DNA of 64,000 bases from a bacterium (GTDB taxonomy: Bacteria; ARS69): positions 9,989 through 73,988 of the forward strand of contig JALGZR010000001.1 of NCBI GenBank assembly GCA_025774805.1. Reading direction: 5' to 3'. This document shows, piece by piece, positions 1 to 8,574 of the stretch (its first letter is position 1; each line of letters starts with the position of its first letter). The notes below the pieces were generated by a model. It had not been told where the DNA came from, ran no database searches, and saw only the letters and a program-made list of their open reading frames with translations. Position numbers and translations under genes: made by a program.

Positions 1-1077
1 GTCGGAGGGCGGAGGTCGGCCCACGAGGTCGAGCAGGGTCGGCAGGATGTCGATCGTTCGGACATAGGATTCGACGGCGCGTCCGGCGGGAATCCCGGGA
101 GCGACGAGGATGAGGGGCACCTGAATCACCTCGCGATGCAGGCTGTGACCGTGCTCGGTCATCCCGTGCTCGCCGATCGCCTCCCCGTGATCCGAGGTGA
201 ACACGACGATCGACCGCTCGAGTCCCACCTGCTCTTCGATCGTTCGGACGACCTCCCCGATCATCGCGTCGACGGTGCGGATCTCCCCGTCGTACAGCTC
301 CGAGTCGCTCACGAGAGTGGGATTCGCCACCGCCTCGGGCGGCATGAACCTCCGGGGGGGCACGTAGGGGAGATGGGGCGTGAGAAGATGCAGAAAGACG
401 AACACCCGCCGCTCGCGGTGTCGGCTCAGCCAGCGCTCGAACTCCTCCACGAGGCAGGAGTCGATGTGCGCCGCGAAGGACAGGAACGGAGGCCAGCGGC
501 CGGGCGGCAGCGTTTGCGTGGGATCGTGCTCACGAATCTCGGTCGGACTGGCGGGATAGAACCAGTCGGTGAATCCCTGGAAGAAGCCGCCTCGGGCGTT
601 GAGTCCCGGTTGGTTCACGAATCCCGCCGCCCGATATCCCGACTCGCGGAGCATCTCCGCGAGAGTCGAGGCGTGGTCGGGGATCGTGTACTCGAGCTGG
701 ACTCGCGCCTCGCGCCACTCGAGTCGGGTCTCGGGCGGCACGGGCTTCTCGACGAGACCCATCTGGCCGGGATAGAGCGACGTCAGCATCGCTCCCATGC
801 TCGGAATCGTCCAGCTCGCGACCGAATGGGCTTCCGTGAAGCGGGTGCCGAGCGCCGCCAGCCGGTCGATGTTCGTCGTCTCGTGCTCGTCGTATCCGTA
901 GCACGACAGGCGATCCGGCCGGAGAGTGTCGACCACCACGAGGAAGACGGCCCGAGGGGAGTCGTCCCCTCCTCGGCCGCACGACGCGGTGCCCAGAAGA
1001 ACCCCTATCCACAGAGCCGTCCGGAGGGCCAGGGCGGCCCCGGGCGTCGTCCGGGGGAGCCGCATTGGTTCGGTCAT
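1..1077 (-). CDS. Sulfatase/alkaline-phosphatase superfamily lipoprotein (3' end outside window)
   Basis: The gene runs off the left edge of the window, so the C-terminus is missing (about 359 codons seen). ATG at 1077 is followed by MTEPMRLP, a hydrophobic stretch and a possible lipidation Cys at residue 33 (context GTASC, a weak lipobox). The metal-binding start VVVDTLRPDRLS (Asp50) and a downstream SDHGEAIGEHG block (around residue 295) are typical of the sulfatase fold. At the nucleophile position the sequence is SWTIPSM, so Thr90 sits where true sulfatases have Cys or Ser that becomes formylglycine. The enzyme may therefore be a phosphatase- or phosphotransferase-like member rather than a classical sulfatase. 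It is divergent from the GT2-TPR gene at 1353. Two sulfotransferase genes elsewhere in the window make a role in sulfated glycan metabolism plausible but unproven. Confidence 0.85.
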   Translation of the reverse strand, partial: MTEPMRLPRTTPGAALALRTALWIGVLLGTASCGRGGDDSPRAVFLVVVDTLRPDRLSCYGYDEHETTNIDRLAALGTRFTEAHSVASWTIPSMGAMLTSLYPGQMGLVEKPVPPETRLEWREARVQLEYTIPDHASTLAEMLRESGYRAAGFVNQPGLNARGGFFQGFTDWFYPASPTEIREHDPTQTLPPGRWPPFLSFAAHIDSCLVEEFERWLSRHRERRVFVFLHLLTPHLPYVPPRRFMPPEAVANPTLVSDSELYDGEIRTVDAMIGEVVRTIEEQVGLERSIVVFTSDHGEAIGEHGMTEHGHSLHREVIQVPLILVAPGIPAGRAVESYVRTIDILPTLLDLVGRPPPSD

Positions 1078-1352
1078 CGCGATCTCCGGCGTGGTCGGGA
1101 TCGCCATGGTACCGGAGGCGCCCGAGGCGAGGTACCCCCCAGGCAGGAGGGGGGCGACGGGGCCCGGTGGCGGCGTGCTTGTCAATCTCGACAAGAACCG
1201 GCCAGCTTCGCTCGCTTTCCGCGAAACCTCTCGCCGGCCGGTGCCGATGTGGAAGGGGTGAAGAGATCGGGACCGGGCCGCCCGGTCTCGGGGTGACGCG
1301 GGACGTGACCGCGTCGCGATTCCGGCGCGGTTCCGCCGGAGGAGGTCCCTCG

Positions 1353-2903
1353 ATGGCGACTCCGGGGTTGACGGTCACCTTGATCGCGCGTGACGAGAGA
1401 GAGAATCTCGAGGAGCTGCTCCCGGTGCTGGTGGCCGGCGCGGACGAGGTCGTCGTCGTCGATACGGGATCGCGGGACGGATCCCCCGAGACGGCGCGCC
1501 GGCTCGGGGCCCGGGTCGTCGAGCACCCTTGGGAGGACCACTTCGCGCGGGCGCGCAATCGCGGCCTCGACGAGACCCACACCTCCCACGCGATGTGGGT
1601 GGACGCGGACGACCGTATCAACGTGACGGACCTGCGCACCGTCCGCCGGGAGGCGCTGCGGCGGGGAGACGTCGGCCTGATGCTCCGTCTCGTGAGCGAG
1701 AACCCGAACCCGGACTTCGTGAGCAGCTGTCATCAGCTTCGCGTCTTTCCCGCCCGCCCGGAGCACCGCTTCGCGGGTCGCATCCACGAGCAGATCCAGC
1801 CGTCGCTGGCCGCCAGTGGAACGAGGATCGAGCGCCTGGACGTTCCGATCCGCCACCTGGGGTACTCCAGCGAGGCGGAAGTGGCCCGGAAATCGCGGCG
1901 GAATCTCGAGCTCTGCCGGCGGGAGTACGAGGAAGGACGGCGCGGAATCGCTTCCGTCTACCACTACGTCAAGGCGGCGTCGCTCTGCGGGGAGCTCGAC
2001 GAGGGCCTCCGGGTCGCCCGCGCCTGCGTCGAGAATCCGCCCCCCGACTCCTCGCCCGACATCCTCCAGAATGTCCGGGTGACGCTCGGGCGGATGGAGT
2101 GGCAGCGCGGTCGGCACGGCGAGGCGGAGCTCGTCTACCGGGCGGCCGTGCAGGCGGTCCCGACAGATCCGTTCGCGCGGCTCTTCCTCGGAGAGCTCTT
2201 GCTCCGCGACGGACGGGTCGAGGAAGCGGTCGAGCACCTGGAGCTCGCACGGGTCTCGCCGCTCTACGGCACCCGCGTCCCCATGCCCGAGGCGGGGTTG
2301 CGGCGCGCCGCCCGGCAGGAGCTCGGGGCGGCGCTCGAGCAGCTCGGCCGACCCGCGGAGGCGGTGGCGGTCTATCGCGAAGGACGCGGGCGGCGCCCGG
2401 ACGACCCGACTCTCGGCCTGCGGCTCGCGCGCGCGCTGCTCGCCACGGGCGAGACGGCCGAGGCGCGGCAGGTGCTCGCGGAGATCCCCCGGGGGGAGGC
2501 GGATGGTTCGGAGTCCGTGCGGCTGCGCGCGCATCTGGCCTTCCTGGAGGCCCGGGACGACGAGGCGGAGACGCTGTACGACCGGGTCGCCGCCGCTTTT
2601 CCGAGCGCTCCCATCGTCGCGTTGCGGCGCGGCCTGATCGCGCGGCGGAGCGGACGGGCGGACGAGGCGCGGACCCTGCTCCTGCAGGCGCTCGACGCCT
2701 ACGACGACCGGCTCCGGCGGGGCGGACCCGACCCGGGGGTCCTGACACGGCTCGCCGACTGCTACCGCGGCCTCGGAGAGCCGCAAGCCGCCCGGCTCGG
2801 TTACGAAGAGGCGCTCCGGTGCGCCCCCGGCTTCCCGGAGGCCGTGCGGGCCCTGGAGGAGCTGAATCGCGGCCAACCCTTGCGGGTCGCTCACGGGCGC
2901 TGA
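1353..2903 (+). CDS. Family 2 glycosyltransferase with C-terminal TPR repeats
   Basis: A 516-residue protein. ATG at 1353 is chosen because GGAGGAGG lies just upstream and the encoded N-terminus enters directly into the first beta strand (LTVTLIARDE). The GT-A nucleotide-binding segment VVVDTGSRDGS is at residues 34-44 and the DxD-type metal site WVDADDR at 82-88, as in the SunS/WcaA-like group of family 2 enzymes. From about residue 220 to the end the protein is helical repeats with the TPR pattern (for example LGRMEWQRGRHGEAELVYR). GT2-TPR fusions of this kind are cytoplasmic and glycosylate peptides or build glycans; the acceptor cannot be read here. The open frame extends upstream to 1065, but that part overlaps the divergent sulfatase start and has no good ribosome site. 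Confidence 0.85.
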   Translation: MATPGLTVTLIARDERENLEELLPVLVAGADEVVVVDTGSRDGSPETARRLGARVVEHPWEDHFARARNRGLDETHTSHAMWVDADDRINVTDLRTVRREALRRGDVGLMLRLVSENPNPDFVSSCHQLRVFPARPEHRFAGRIHEQIQPSLAASGTRIERLDVPIRHLGYSSEAEVARKSRRNLELCRREYEEGRRGIASVYHYVKAASLCGELDEGLRVARACVENPPPDSSPDILQNVRVTLGRMEWQRGRHGEAELVYRAAVQAVPTDPFARLFLGELLLRDGRVEEAVEHLELARVSPLYGTRVPMPEAGLRRAARQELGAALEQLGRPAEAVAVYREGRGRRPDDPTLGLRLARALLATGETAEARQVLAEIPRGEADGSESVRLRAHLAFLEARDDEAETLYDRVAAAFPSAPIVALRRGLIARRSGRADEARTLLLQALDAYDDRLRRGGPDPGVLTRLADCYRGLGEPQAARLGYEEALRCAPGFPEAVRALEELNRGQPLRVAHGR

Positions 2904-2964
2904 TACTCTCTTCTTTCGGCCGTCTCGACAGAGATCGAATAGCGCCCGCGCAGGGGAGAATTCC

Positions 2965-4059
2965 ATGCGACAGCGTTCGGATCGCATTTTCGAGGCTCTC
3001 GATCAGGAGCTCGACGCGATCGTTTTGATGAACGGCGAGGCCCACCTCGTGGACAGCACGTTCAAGTACGTCTCCGGGGTCACTCGAGGCGGTTACGAGG
3101 GGTGCGCGGCGGTCCTGCGACCGGGGAAGCAGCCGACGCTCGTGGTCTCCAATCTCGAGGAGGAGAGCGCGCACACCGCGCACGACTGCGAGATCCTGGC
3201 CTACGAGACCTCGGCCGCCCGCCACGAGATCCTCTCGGTGGTCCTTGGCGAACCGAAGCGGATCGGGGTGAACGAGCGGGCGATCGTGTTGTCCAAGGTC
3301 CGCGTGCTGGAGAGGCTCTTTCCGGGCGCGGAGATCGTCGAAGTCGGCGACGCCATCATCGAGGCTCGCCTGGTCAAGGACGAGCACGAGATCGAGCGGG
3401 TGCGGCGCGCCTGTCAGGTCACGAGTGACGTCGCGGCCGAGATCCCGTCGATGCTGCGGGAAGGGATGACCGAGATCGAGCTCGCTGCCGAGATCGCCCA
3501 CGCGATCCAGAGGCGCGGCGGCAAGGTCGCCTTCGATACGATCGTGTGCTTCGGCCCGAACGGATCGGAGCCGCACTACTCGCCGGGGGATACCACCCTG
3601 ATCGCCGGCCACATGGTCCTCGTCGACTTCGGGACCATGCTCAGCGACTACTGCTCCGACATCACGCGGATGTACATGTACGGAGATGCGACCCCCGAGC
3701 AGAGAACCATGTTCGACGTGGTTCGCAAGGCCCAGAGGCACGCCCTGTCGCTGACGCGATCCGGCACCGCCGCCCGCGATCTCCATCGCGAGACGGTCGC
3801 GGTCATCGACGCCTCGGAGTTCGCGGGGCGCTTCATTCACGGAACGGGTCACACGATCGGTCTCGACGTGCACGACGGCGGCGGCATCAACGAGGCGTCG
3901 GAGCTCACCCTCGCACCGGGCATGATCCTGACCGTGGAGCCGGGCGTATACGTGCCGGGGGTCGGAGGCGTTCGAATCGAAGACACAGTGCTCGTGACGG
4001 AGGGCGATCCGGAGATCCTCACGCCGGTGACGAAGGATCTGGTGGAGGTTCCCGTTTGA
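2965..4059 (+). CDS. M24-family Xaa-Pro aminopeptidase
   Basis: A 364-residue protein with the creatinase-like N-terminal domain (about 1-130) and the pita-bread catalytic domain of M24 metallopeptidases. All five metal ligands are present: Asp221 in VLVDFG, Asp232 in CSDITR, His296 in GTGHTIG, Glu325 in TVEPGVY and Glu339 in RIEDT. It is predicted to be a cytoplasmic enzyme removing N-terminal residues before proline from peptides. Upstream GGGGAG gives a reasonable ribosome site before ATG 2965. The stop codon overlaps the TTG start of the next gene (TTGA), which suggests translational coupling. Confidence 0.92.
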   Translation: MRQRSDRIFEALDQELDAIVLMNGEAHLVDSTFKYVSGVTRGGYEGCAAVLRPGKQPTLVVSNLEEESAHTAHDCEILAYETSAARHEILSVVLGEPKRIGVNERAIVLSKVRVLERLFPGAEIVEVGDAIIEARLVKDEHEIERVRRACQVTSDVAAEIPSMLREGMTEIELAAEIAHAIQRRGGKVAFDTIVCFGPNGSEPHYSPGDTTLIAGHMVLVDFGTMLSDYCSDITRMYMYGDATPEQRTMFDVVRKAQRHALSLTRSGTAARDLHRETVAVIDASEFAGRFIHGTGHTIGLDVHDGGGINEASELTLAPGMILTVEPGVYVPGVGGVRIEDTVLVTEGDPEILTPVTKDLVEVPV

Positions 4060-5513
4060 CGGAGCTCGAGGCGATTCCGCTTCGCGCCCGTGTGAATGAC
4101 TTCTTCCGCCCGGCACGTCTCTATGCCGGGATCGACGCCCAGCCGAACTTCGTTCTTCCGGTGTTCCTGTTCATCGCCTGCGTGATGATCTACTCGCAGA
4201 CAGCGGTGGGGACCGCTCTCCCGCGAATCGTCCCGTCGCTCCTGGAACGCTCCCAGTCGACCGAGACCGACCTCGTCCGCGCCTATCGCCTCCTGGTCCT
4301 GGTGGTCTCGTTCCTGGCGCCGGTTCTCTTCGTGGCCCTCACCGCGACCGTGAGCTGGCTCGTCCTCCGGTTCGGCGCCGCCCGCACTCCGTATCCACTC
4401 CTCGTGTCCCTGGTCGCGTACGCCTCCCTCTGGGTCGGCGTGAACTTCCTGGTCAAGGCGGCGCTCGTCCTGGTCACGGATCGGCCGGAGCCTCCCCTCA
4501 ACCTCTCGCTACTGTTCCGCCCGCGGGGGCATCTCGACCGCGCCGTTCTCTCGCTCACGAACCCCTTCCTCCTGTTGGCCGCGGTGTGGGTGATGCGCGG
4601 CCTTCGATCCTGGGGGGTGGGATGGAAGGAGGGTCTCCTCGGCGGTGCGGTGCCGTGGCTCGCCTGGATGGTCGTTCTGGCACTGGCGTCGGGAGGATCG
4701 ACGCGCTTCGCCCCCTCGGGTCCGGTCTCCCAGGAGGGATGGCGGGTGATCGAGAACGATCTGGTCGTGCTGAAGCACCCGCGGGCCTCCCGGATGATGG
4801 CCGAGGAGCTGGCCACGGTCATCGACGGCTTCTCCCGAACGCTCGGGGAGCGATTCGGGTTCGAGCCCCGAAAACTCCGCGTGCGCCTGTACCGGGATCA
4901 CGCCGAGCTGGAGCGCGCCACCGGCGAGTTCCTCCACGTGCAGGTCACCGGCTCGATCCGCGGCCAGGAACTCCTCTACCTCGAGACTCCGGGCCGGAGC
5001 CTGGCGCTGCCGCAGGAGGCCGGAATGCGCGACGCCCTGCGCTACGTCGCGATCATGCAGCTCGCGCCGGTGGCGACGGAGACCCCGCGCTGGTTCACGC
5101 ACGGGATCGCCTACGCCATCACGCAGCCCTCCGGGCCGGAGCTCGAGCGAAGGCTGCGCGAGACTCTCCTCGAGCGGGGCGTTCCCACGTACGAGGACAT
5201 GCTCGATCCGAAGCTCTTCCGGACTCCTCAGGGGCCGATCCTCGCCGCCTCGCTGGCCGAGTTCATCACCGCGATCCACGGCCGGGAAGGGCTCGAGGGG
5301 GTGATGCGGGACGCCGTCGCGGGAACTCCCTTCCGCGACGCGCTCTTCGCCCGAACGAGAATGACCACCACGACCCTCGAGACCCGCTGGCAGGCGAGAT
5401 TGGACGCAATCCGGGAGGGGAGGAAGGCGGAGGCGGATTCGGTCGGGTTGCGGGCGCCCGCCGAGGCGGAAGAGGACGTGTTCGCGACCGAGCGGGAGGG
5501 GGAAGGTTCCTGA
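4056..5513 (+). CDS. Yip1-domain membrane protein fused to a degenerate gluzincin-like domain
   Basis: About 485 residues if translation begins at TTG 4056, which overlaps the stop of the M24 gene; the open frame continues further upstream inside that gene, but the Yip1-like sequence begins right here. Residues 1 to about 225 resemble the Yip1 family: a start with NDFFRPARLYAG followed by about five hydrophobic helices. Residues from about 240 onward resemble the peptidase MA-like (M1/M48-type) domain, including the helix PRWFTHGIAYAI that normally follows the active site. The HExxH zinc motif expected before it is replaced by DALRYVAIMQL, so this is probably a non-catalytic or substrate-binding version. 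The tail (about 460-485) is acidic and low complexity. No experimentally assigned function is known to me. Confidence 0.7.
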   Translation: MTELEAIPLRARVNDFFRPARLYAGIDAQPNFVLPVFLFIACVMIYSQTAVGTALPRIVPSLLERSQSTETDLVRAYRLLVLVVSFLAPVLFVALTATVSWLVLRFGAARTPYPLLVSLVAYASLWVGVNFLVKAALVLVTDRPEPPLNLSLLFRPRGHLDRAVLSLTNPFLLLAAVWVMRGLRSWGVGWKEGLLGGAVPWLAWMVVLALASGGSTRFAPSGPVSQEGWRVIENDLVVLKHPRASRMMAEELATVIDGFSRTLGERFGFEPRKLRVRLYRDHAELERATGEFLHVQVTGSIRGQELLYLETPGRSLALPQEAGMRDALRYVAIMQLAPVATETPRWFTHGIAYAITQPSGPELERRLRETLLERGVPTYEDMLDPKLFRTPQGPILAASLAEFITAIHGREGLEGVMRDAVAGTPFRDALFARTRMTTTTLETRWQARLDAIREGRKAEADSVGLRAPAEAEEDVFATEREGEGS

Positions 5514-5557
5514 AACACGGAACCGGCCGGGGTCCGGAGGCCCTGAGAACCGATCAC

Positions 5558-7000
5558 CTACCGGATCCGCAGCATCTTTCGGCTCACCGTACGTCCGTCG
5601 AACTCGAGCCGGCAAAAGTACACGCCGGACGGAAGCGCTCGGCCGAGCCCGTCCCGGCCGTCCCAGGAGACGGCGTGGCTTCCGGCCGACAGAGCCCCGT
5701 CCACGAGCCGGACCTGCCGGCGCCCGGTCACGTCGAAGACCTGAAGGGTCGCGTGTCCGTCCGCTTCCAGCCGGAAGGGAATCGTCGTCGCCGCCAGGAA
5801 CGGGTTCGGTCGGTTGGGAAGGAGCGAGATCGACGCTGCGACCGACACGACCGGCGACGGCGGCGCGGAGGTGGCCTCCCGGACGAGCGGATCGAGCCCC
5901 ATGAACCCCAGGTACGCGGTGACCCAGGCCTGATCCTCCGTGTCGAGGTCGGCGGGATTCGCCATGATCCCGCCGTCCTGGTCGGTGTCGTCGAACGCGA
6001 GAAGGTAGTTCGTCAGCGACTCGTGACGGTCCCCCCAGATCGGATCTCCCGTCGACTCCTCGAGCCTCTTCTCCCCCAGGGCGTACCACCCCTGCCAGGC
6101 GTTCTCCCAGCTGCCCGGATCGGCCACGGTATCCATGTCGGCGGCGTACGTCGCCACCCAGCTCGCCTCTTCGGCCGGATTCGCGTCGAAGTACGACTCG
6201 AGCAGGCCCCACATGACGGCACCCCCCGACATCGCCCACCTCTCGGTGCCCAGGATCGTCGGATCCGCCTCGACCCACTCCCTCGCGCGGTTCCCCCGGT
6301 TCGCTCCCCTCGCCGACCAGAGCGAGTCCGATTCGATGACTCCGTACCTCCGGAGGTTCGCGGCGCCCCAGGCGAGCACCGGAGGATTCACGTCTTGATT
6401 GAAATCGTCCCCGTCGAGATTGAGAGTGTGGGTGGCCAGGTAGCTGGCACAGGAGTCCACGTACGCCTTGTACGTCAGATCCGAGAAAACCTGTTCGTAC
6501 TTCATGCCGGCGCGCACGGCCCAGCCGCAGTTGTAGTAGCGGTAGTACCCGATCGCGGGAAAGGACGAGCCCTCCTCGTCGTACGCGGGGTGGTTCATGA
6601 CGTAGATCCAGGACGCATTGAGGTGCGAGAGGATCGCCGCGTCGCCGCTCAACTCGTAGTAGCGGGAGAACATCCAGATGGATTCGGACGTGTTGTCGGT
6701 CTGGATGACGTCCGGGAGATGCTCGCCCTCCCGAATTCCGCCGTAGTCGGGACTGAGCGAATCGGCGACCTGCATCGAGACGATGAACCAAGTGGCGGCG
6801 TAGAGATCGGTAAGGTAGTTCGAGCGGTCCCGCTGGGGCGGGAGAATCGGTAGCTCGGGTCGTTCGCCGACCTCGAAGGCCTCACGAGCTCTCCGGTCAT
6901 CGTCGGCCGTCCAGTAGGGTGTGGCGGACGCCGGCGAGTGCCAGCACCCGAGCAGGATGGCGGCCAGGGCCGCGATCACGGAAGGAATTCGACGCAACAA
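5558..7000 (-). CDS. Secreted protein of unknown function with FlgD-like C-terminal sorting domain
   Basis: A 480-residue protein. The start is taken as TTG at 7000 (followed by a second TTG) because GAGGAGGT lies five to eight bases upstream; longer frames lack such a site. The N-terminus RRIPSVIAALAAILLG ending in SPASA is a clear signal peptide. The middle (about residues 35-390) is largely helical and rich in aromatic and acidic residues, reminiscent of alpha/alpha-barrel sugar-active proteins, but I cannot assign a family. The last 80 residues contain LPNRPNPF and VFDVTGRR, then SGVYFCRLE and a final basic RKMLRIR, as in FlgD-Ig/type IX-like C-terminal domains. The gene converges on the Yip1 fusion gene. 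Confidence 0.75.
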   Translation of the reverse strand: MLRRIPSVIAALAAILLGCWHSPASATPYWTADDDRRAREAFEVGERPELPILPPQRDRSNYLTDLYAATWFIVSMQVADSLSPDYGGIREGEHLPDVIQTDNTSESIWMFSRYYELSGDAAILSHLNASWIYVMNHPAYDEEGSSFPAIGYYRYYNCGWAVRAGMKYEQVFSDLTYKAYVDSCASYLATHTLNLDGDDFNQDVNPPVLAWGAANLRRYGVIESDSLWSARGANRGNRAREWVEADPTILGTERWAMSGGAVMWGLLESYFDANPAEEASWVATYAADMDTVADPGSWENAWQGWYALGEKRLEESTGDPIWGDRHESLTNYLLAFDDTDQDGGIMANPADLDTEDQAWVTAYLGFMGLDPLVREATSAPPSPVVSVAASISLLPNRPNPFLAATTIPFRLEADGHATLQVFDVTGRRQVRLVDGALSAGSHAVSWDGRDGLGRALPSGVYFCRLEFDGRTVSRKMLRIR

Positions 7001-7207
7001 GACGCACCTCCTCGTCAGACACGACGATCCACAGTCTCGCGACGAGCCGGGTGAGAAAAGCGGGCCAGAGGTCCTCCCCCAGCATACATCCGCCGGGCGA
7101 GCCGATTCCAGGCGAGAGAGATCCGACGGTCCGGTCGGCCCGACGTGAGCCGCCGCTACGGACCCGGAAACCGGCGGCAATCAGAGGGGGAGGTAGAGAA
7201 CGCCTCT

Positions 7208-7975
7208 TCAGACCCTGCCGCGGATCCGGTACCAGGCGATGCCGAGCCACTCGTGGGTGACCCGACCCACGTCCGTCGCGGCTCGGGAGCTGGGCAGGAA
7301 ATCGGACAGCCGCCAGGACCGGCGGGTGGCCCGGTGGTTCGTACCCGCGAGGGCCGGCTCGAACCCCTGCCTCCGAAAGCAGAGATCCGCGCGGAGCAGA
7401 TCGATCGCGTCGGTCACCAGCACGATCCGGTCGATTCCGCGTTCGCGCAGAATCTTGGCGCTCTCGACGGCGTTCTCGTAAGTGTTTCGTGAACGCTCCT
7501 CGAGGATCAGGTCGTTTCCCGCCACGCCGATTTTTCGGAGGAAGTCGTGCATCGACCGCGCCAGCGTGGGACCGGAACGGCTCGCATCGACGTCGCCCCC
7601 ACTGACCAAAACGGGACAGGGGGAACCGGCCCGGTAGAGCCGCGCCGCGTGCAGACAGCGGTAGATGCTCTCTCGTCCCAGTTCGGCCTCGAGTCGCACG
7701 TCGTTGGCCGGGAGGAGCTCGCCGCCGAACACCACGATCGCCTGCGCGTCGGCCGGACGGTCATTCAGCGGCTCGTAGCGCCACTCCAGCGATCCGGCGG
7801 CGAAGTACGAGACCACCGGGAGACAGACCACCGCGAGGCCGAGGAAGGAAACGGTCACCCACTTCAACCGTCGACGCGATTCCGCCGGCCCGCTCCAGAG
7901 GCGGACCAGGGCCAGGGCCGTCAGCACGAAGAAGATCAGAAGCGGATCAAGCGCCTCGGTCAGGAGCCGAACCAT
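7208..7975 (-). CDS. ElyC/SanA/YdcF-like DUF218 membrane protein
   Basis: A 255-residue protein; ATG at 7975 has GGGAG upstream and starts right before the first hydrophobic helix, giving the same length as E. coli ElyC. Two N-terminal membrane helices (about residues 8-28 and 40-62) are followed by the DUF218 domain with its signature AIVVFGGEL, LVSGGD and SRNTYENAVESAKIL. In characterised members this domain faces the periplasm and affects envelope polysaccharide or peptidoglycan lipid-carrier metabolism. That fits the neighbouring exopolysaccharide genes, though direct involvement is inferred only. Confidence 0.88.
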   Translation of the reverse strand: MVRLLTEALDPLLIFFVLTALALVRLWSGPAESRRRLKWVTVSFLGLAVVCLPVVSYFAAGSLEWRYEPLNDRPADAQAIVVFGGELLPANDVRLEAELGRESIYRCLHAARLYRAGSPCPVLVSGGDVDASRSGPTLARSMHDFLRKIGVAGNDLILEERSRNTYENAVESAKILRERGIDRIVLVTDAIDLLRADLCFRRQGFEPALAGTNHRATRRSWRLSDFLPSSRAATDVGRVTHEWLGIAWYRIRGRV

Positions 7976-8574
7976 GGGGCTCCCGTCTTCCGACCCGCCG
8001 TAACCCGGGGCGGCGCGCAAGTGGTGGGCCCGCCATGAGCCTCGAGCCGACGAAGCCACCCTGACATCGCGCACCTCCTCGACCGGACGGGTCCCTCCGA
8101 TTCGGAAGAACATCCGACGTGACCACCGCGAGCTTACCTCCCCCCAGGGACTCCGAGCCAGTACGGAGCCGACCTGGTTCTCCCCCGTTCACCGGCCCCG
8201 TTCGCCAACGCGGATTCTCGAGAACTCGCACGTCGTCCACCCCTTCGTCGCGTGAATCGGCTGAAGACACGAATCCGAAAGAGGGGTCGAAGTAGAGAAG
8301 GAGGGAAATCCTCCGCCGATCCTCGACGCTCCGGCTTCCCGACGACGAACGGGCGATTCCGGATCGCCCCCTCGGCTTCCTCCCGGACTCGCAGCGGAAT
8401 AGTCCTTGATCTCGTCGACAAAGAGGACGTTCTTATCCTCGGGAGCGAGCGGTAGCAGATGTAGCAGATAGAGCATTTCCCGTGCTACCTTGAAGCTGCC
8501 GGATCAGGTCTCCGTCTTTCGGACTCTCGGATTTGCGCCCGCCCGGGCCGGACGGATCACGGCAGGAGCCGACC
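7976..8574. other. Divergent intergenic region
   Basis: About 600 bases between the DUF218 gene and the ligase gene. I see no convincing gene. A tandem 9-mer GTAGCAGAT is repeated at 8452-8469, and GGTAGCA (8451-8457) can pair with TGCTACC (8483-8489), which could be an operator or leader structure for the ligase operon. Confidence 0.4.

Noticed and set aside
1182-2987. Long minus-strand frame of about 600 codons opposite the GT2-TPR gene
   Set aside because: It is the antisense of a well-supported gene, has no domain and no ribosome site; GC-rich codons keep antisense frames open by chance.
1969-4116. Minus-strand frame of about 715 codons across the GT2-TPR and M24 genes
   Set aside because: Composition is Arg/Pro-rich with no motif, and it opposes two clear genes.
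4509-6853. Long frames on both strands over the Yip1 fusion and the secreted protein
   Set aside because: They overlap better-supported genes and show only Arg/Gly/Pro-rich sequence without domains.
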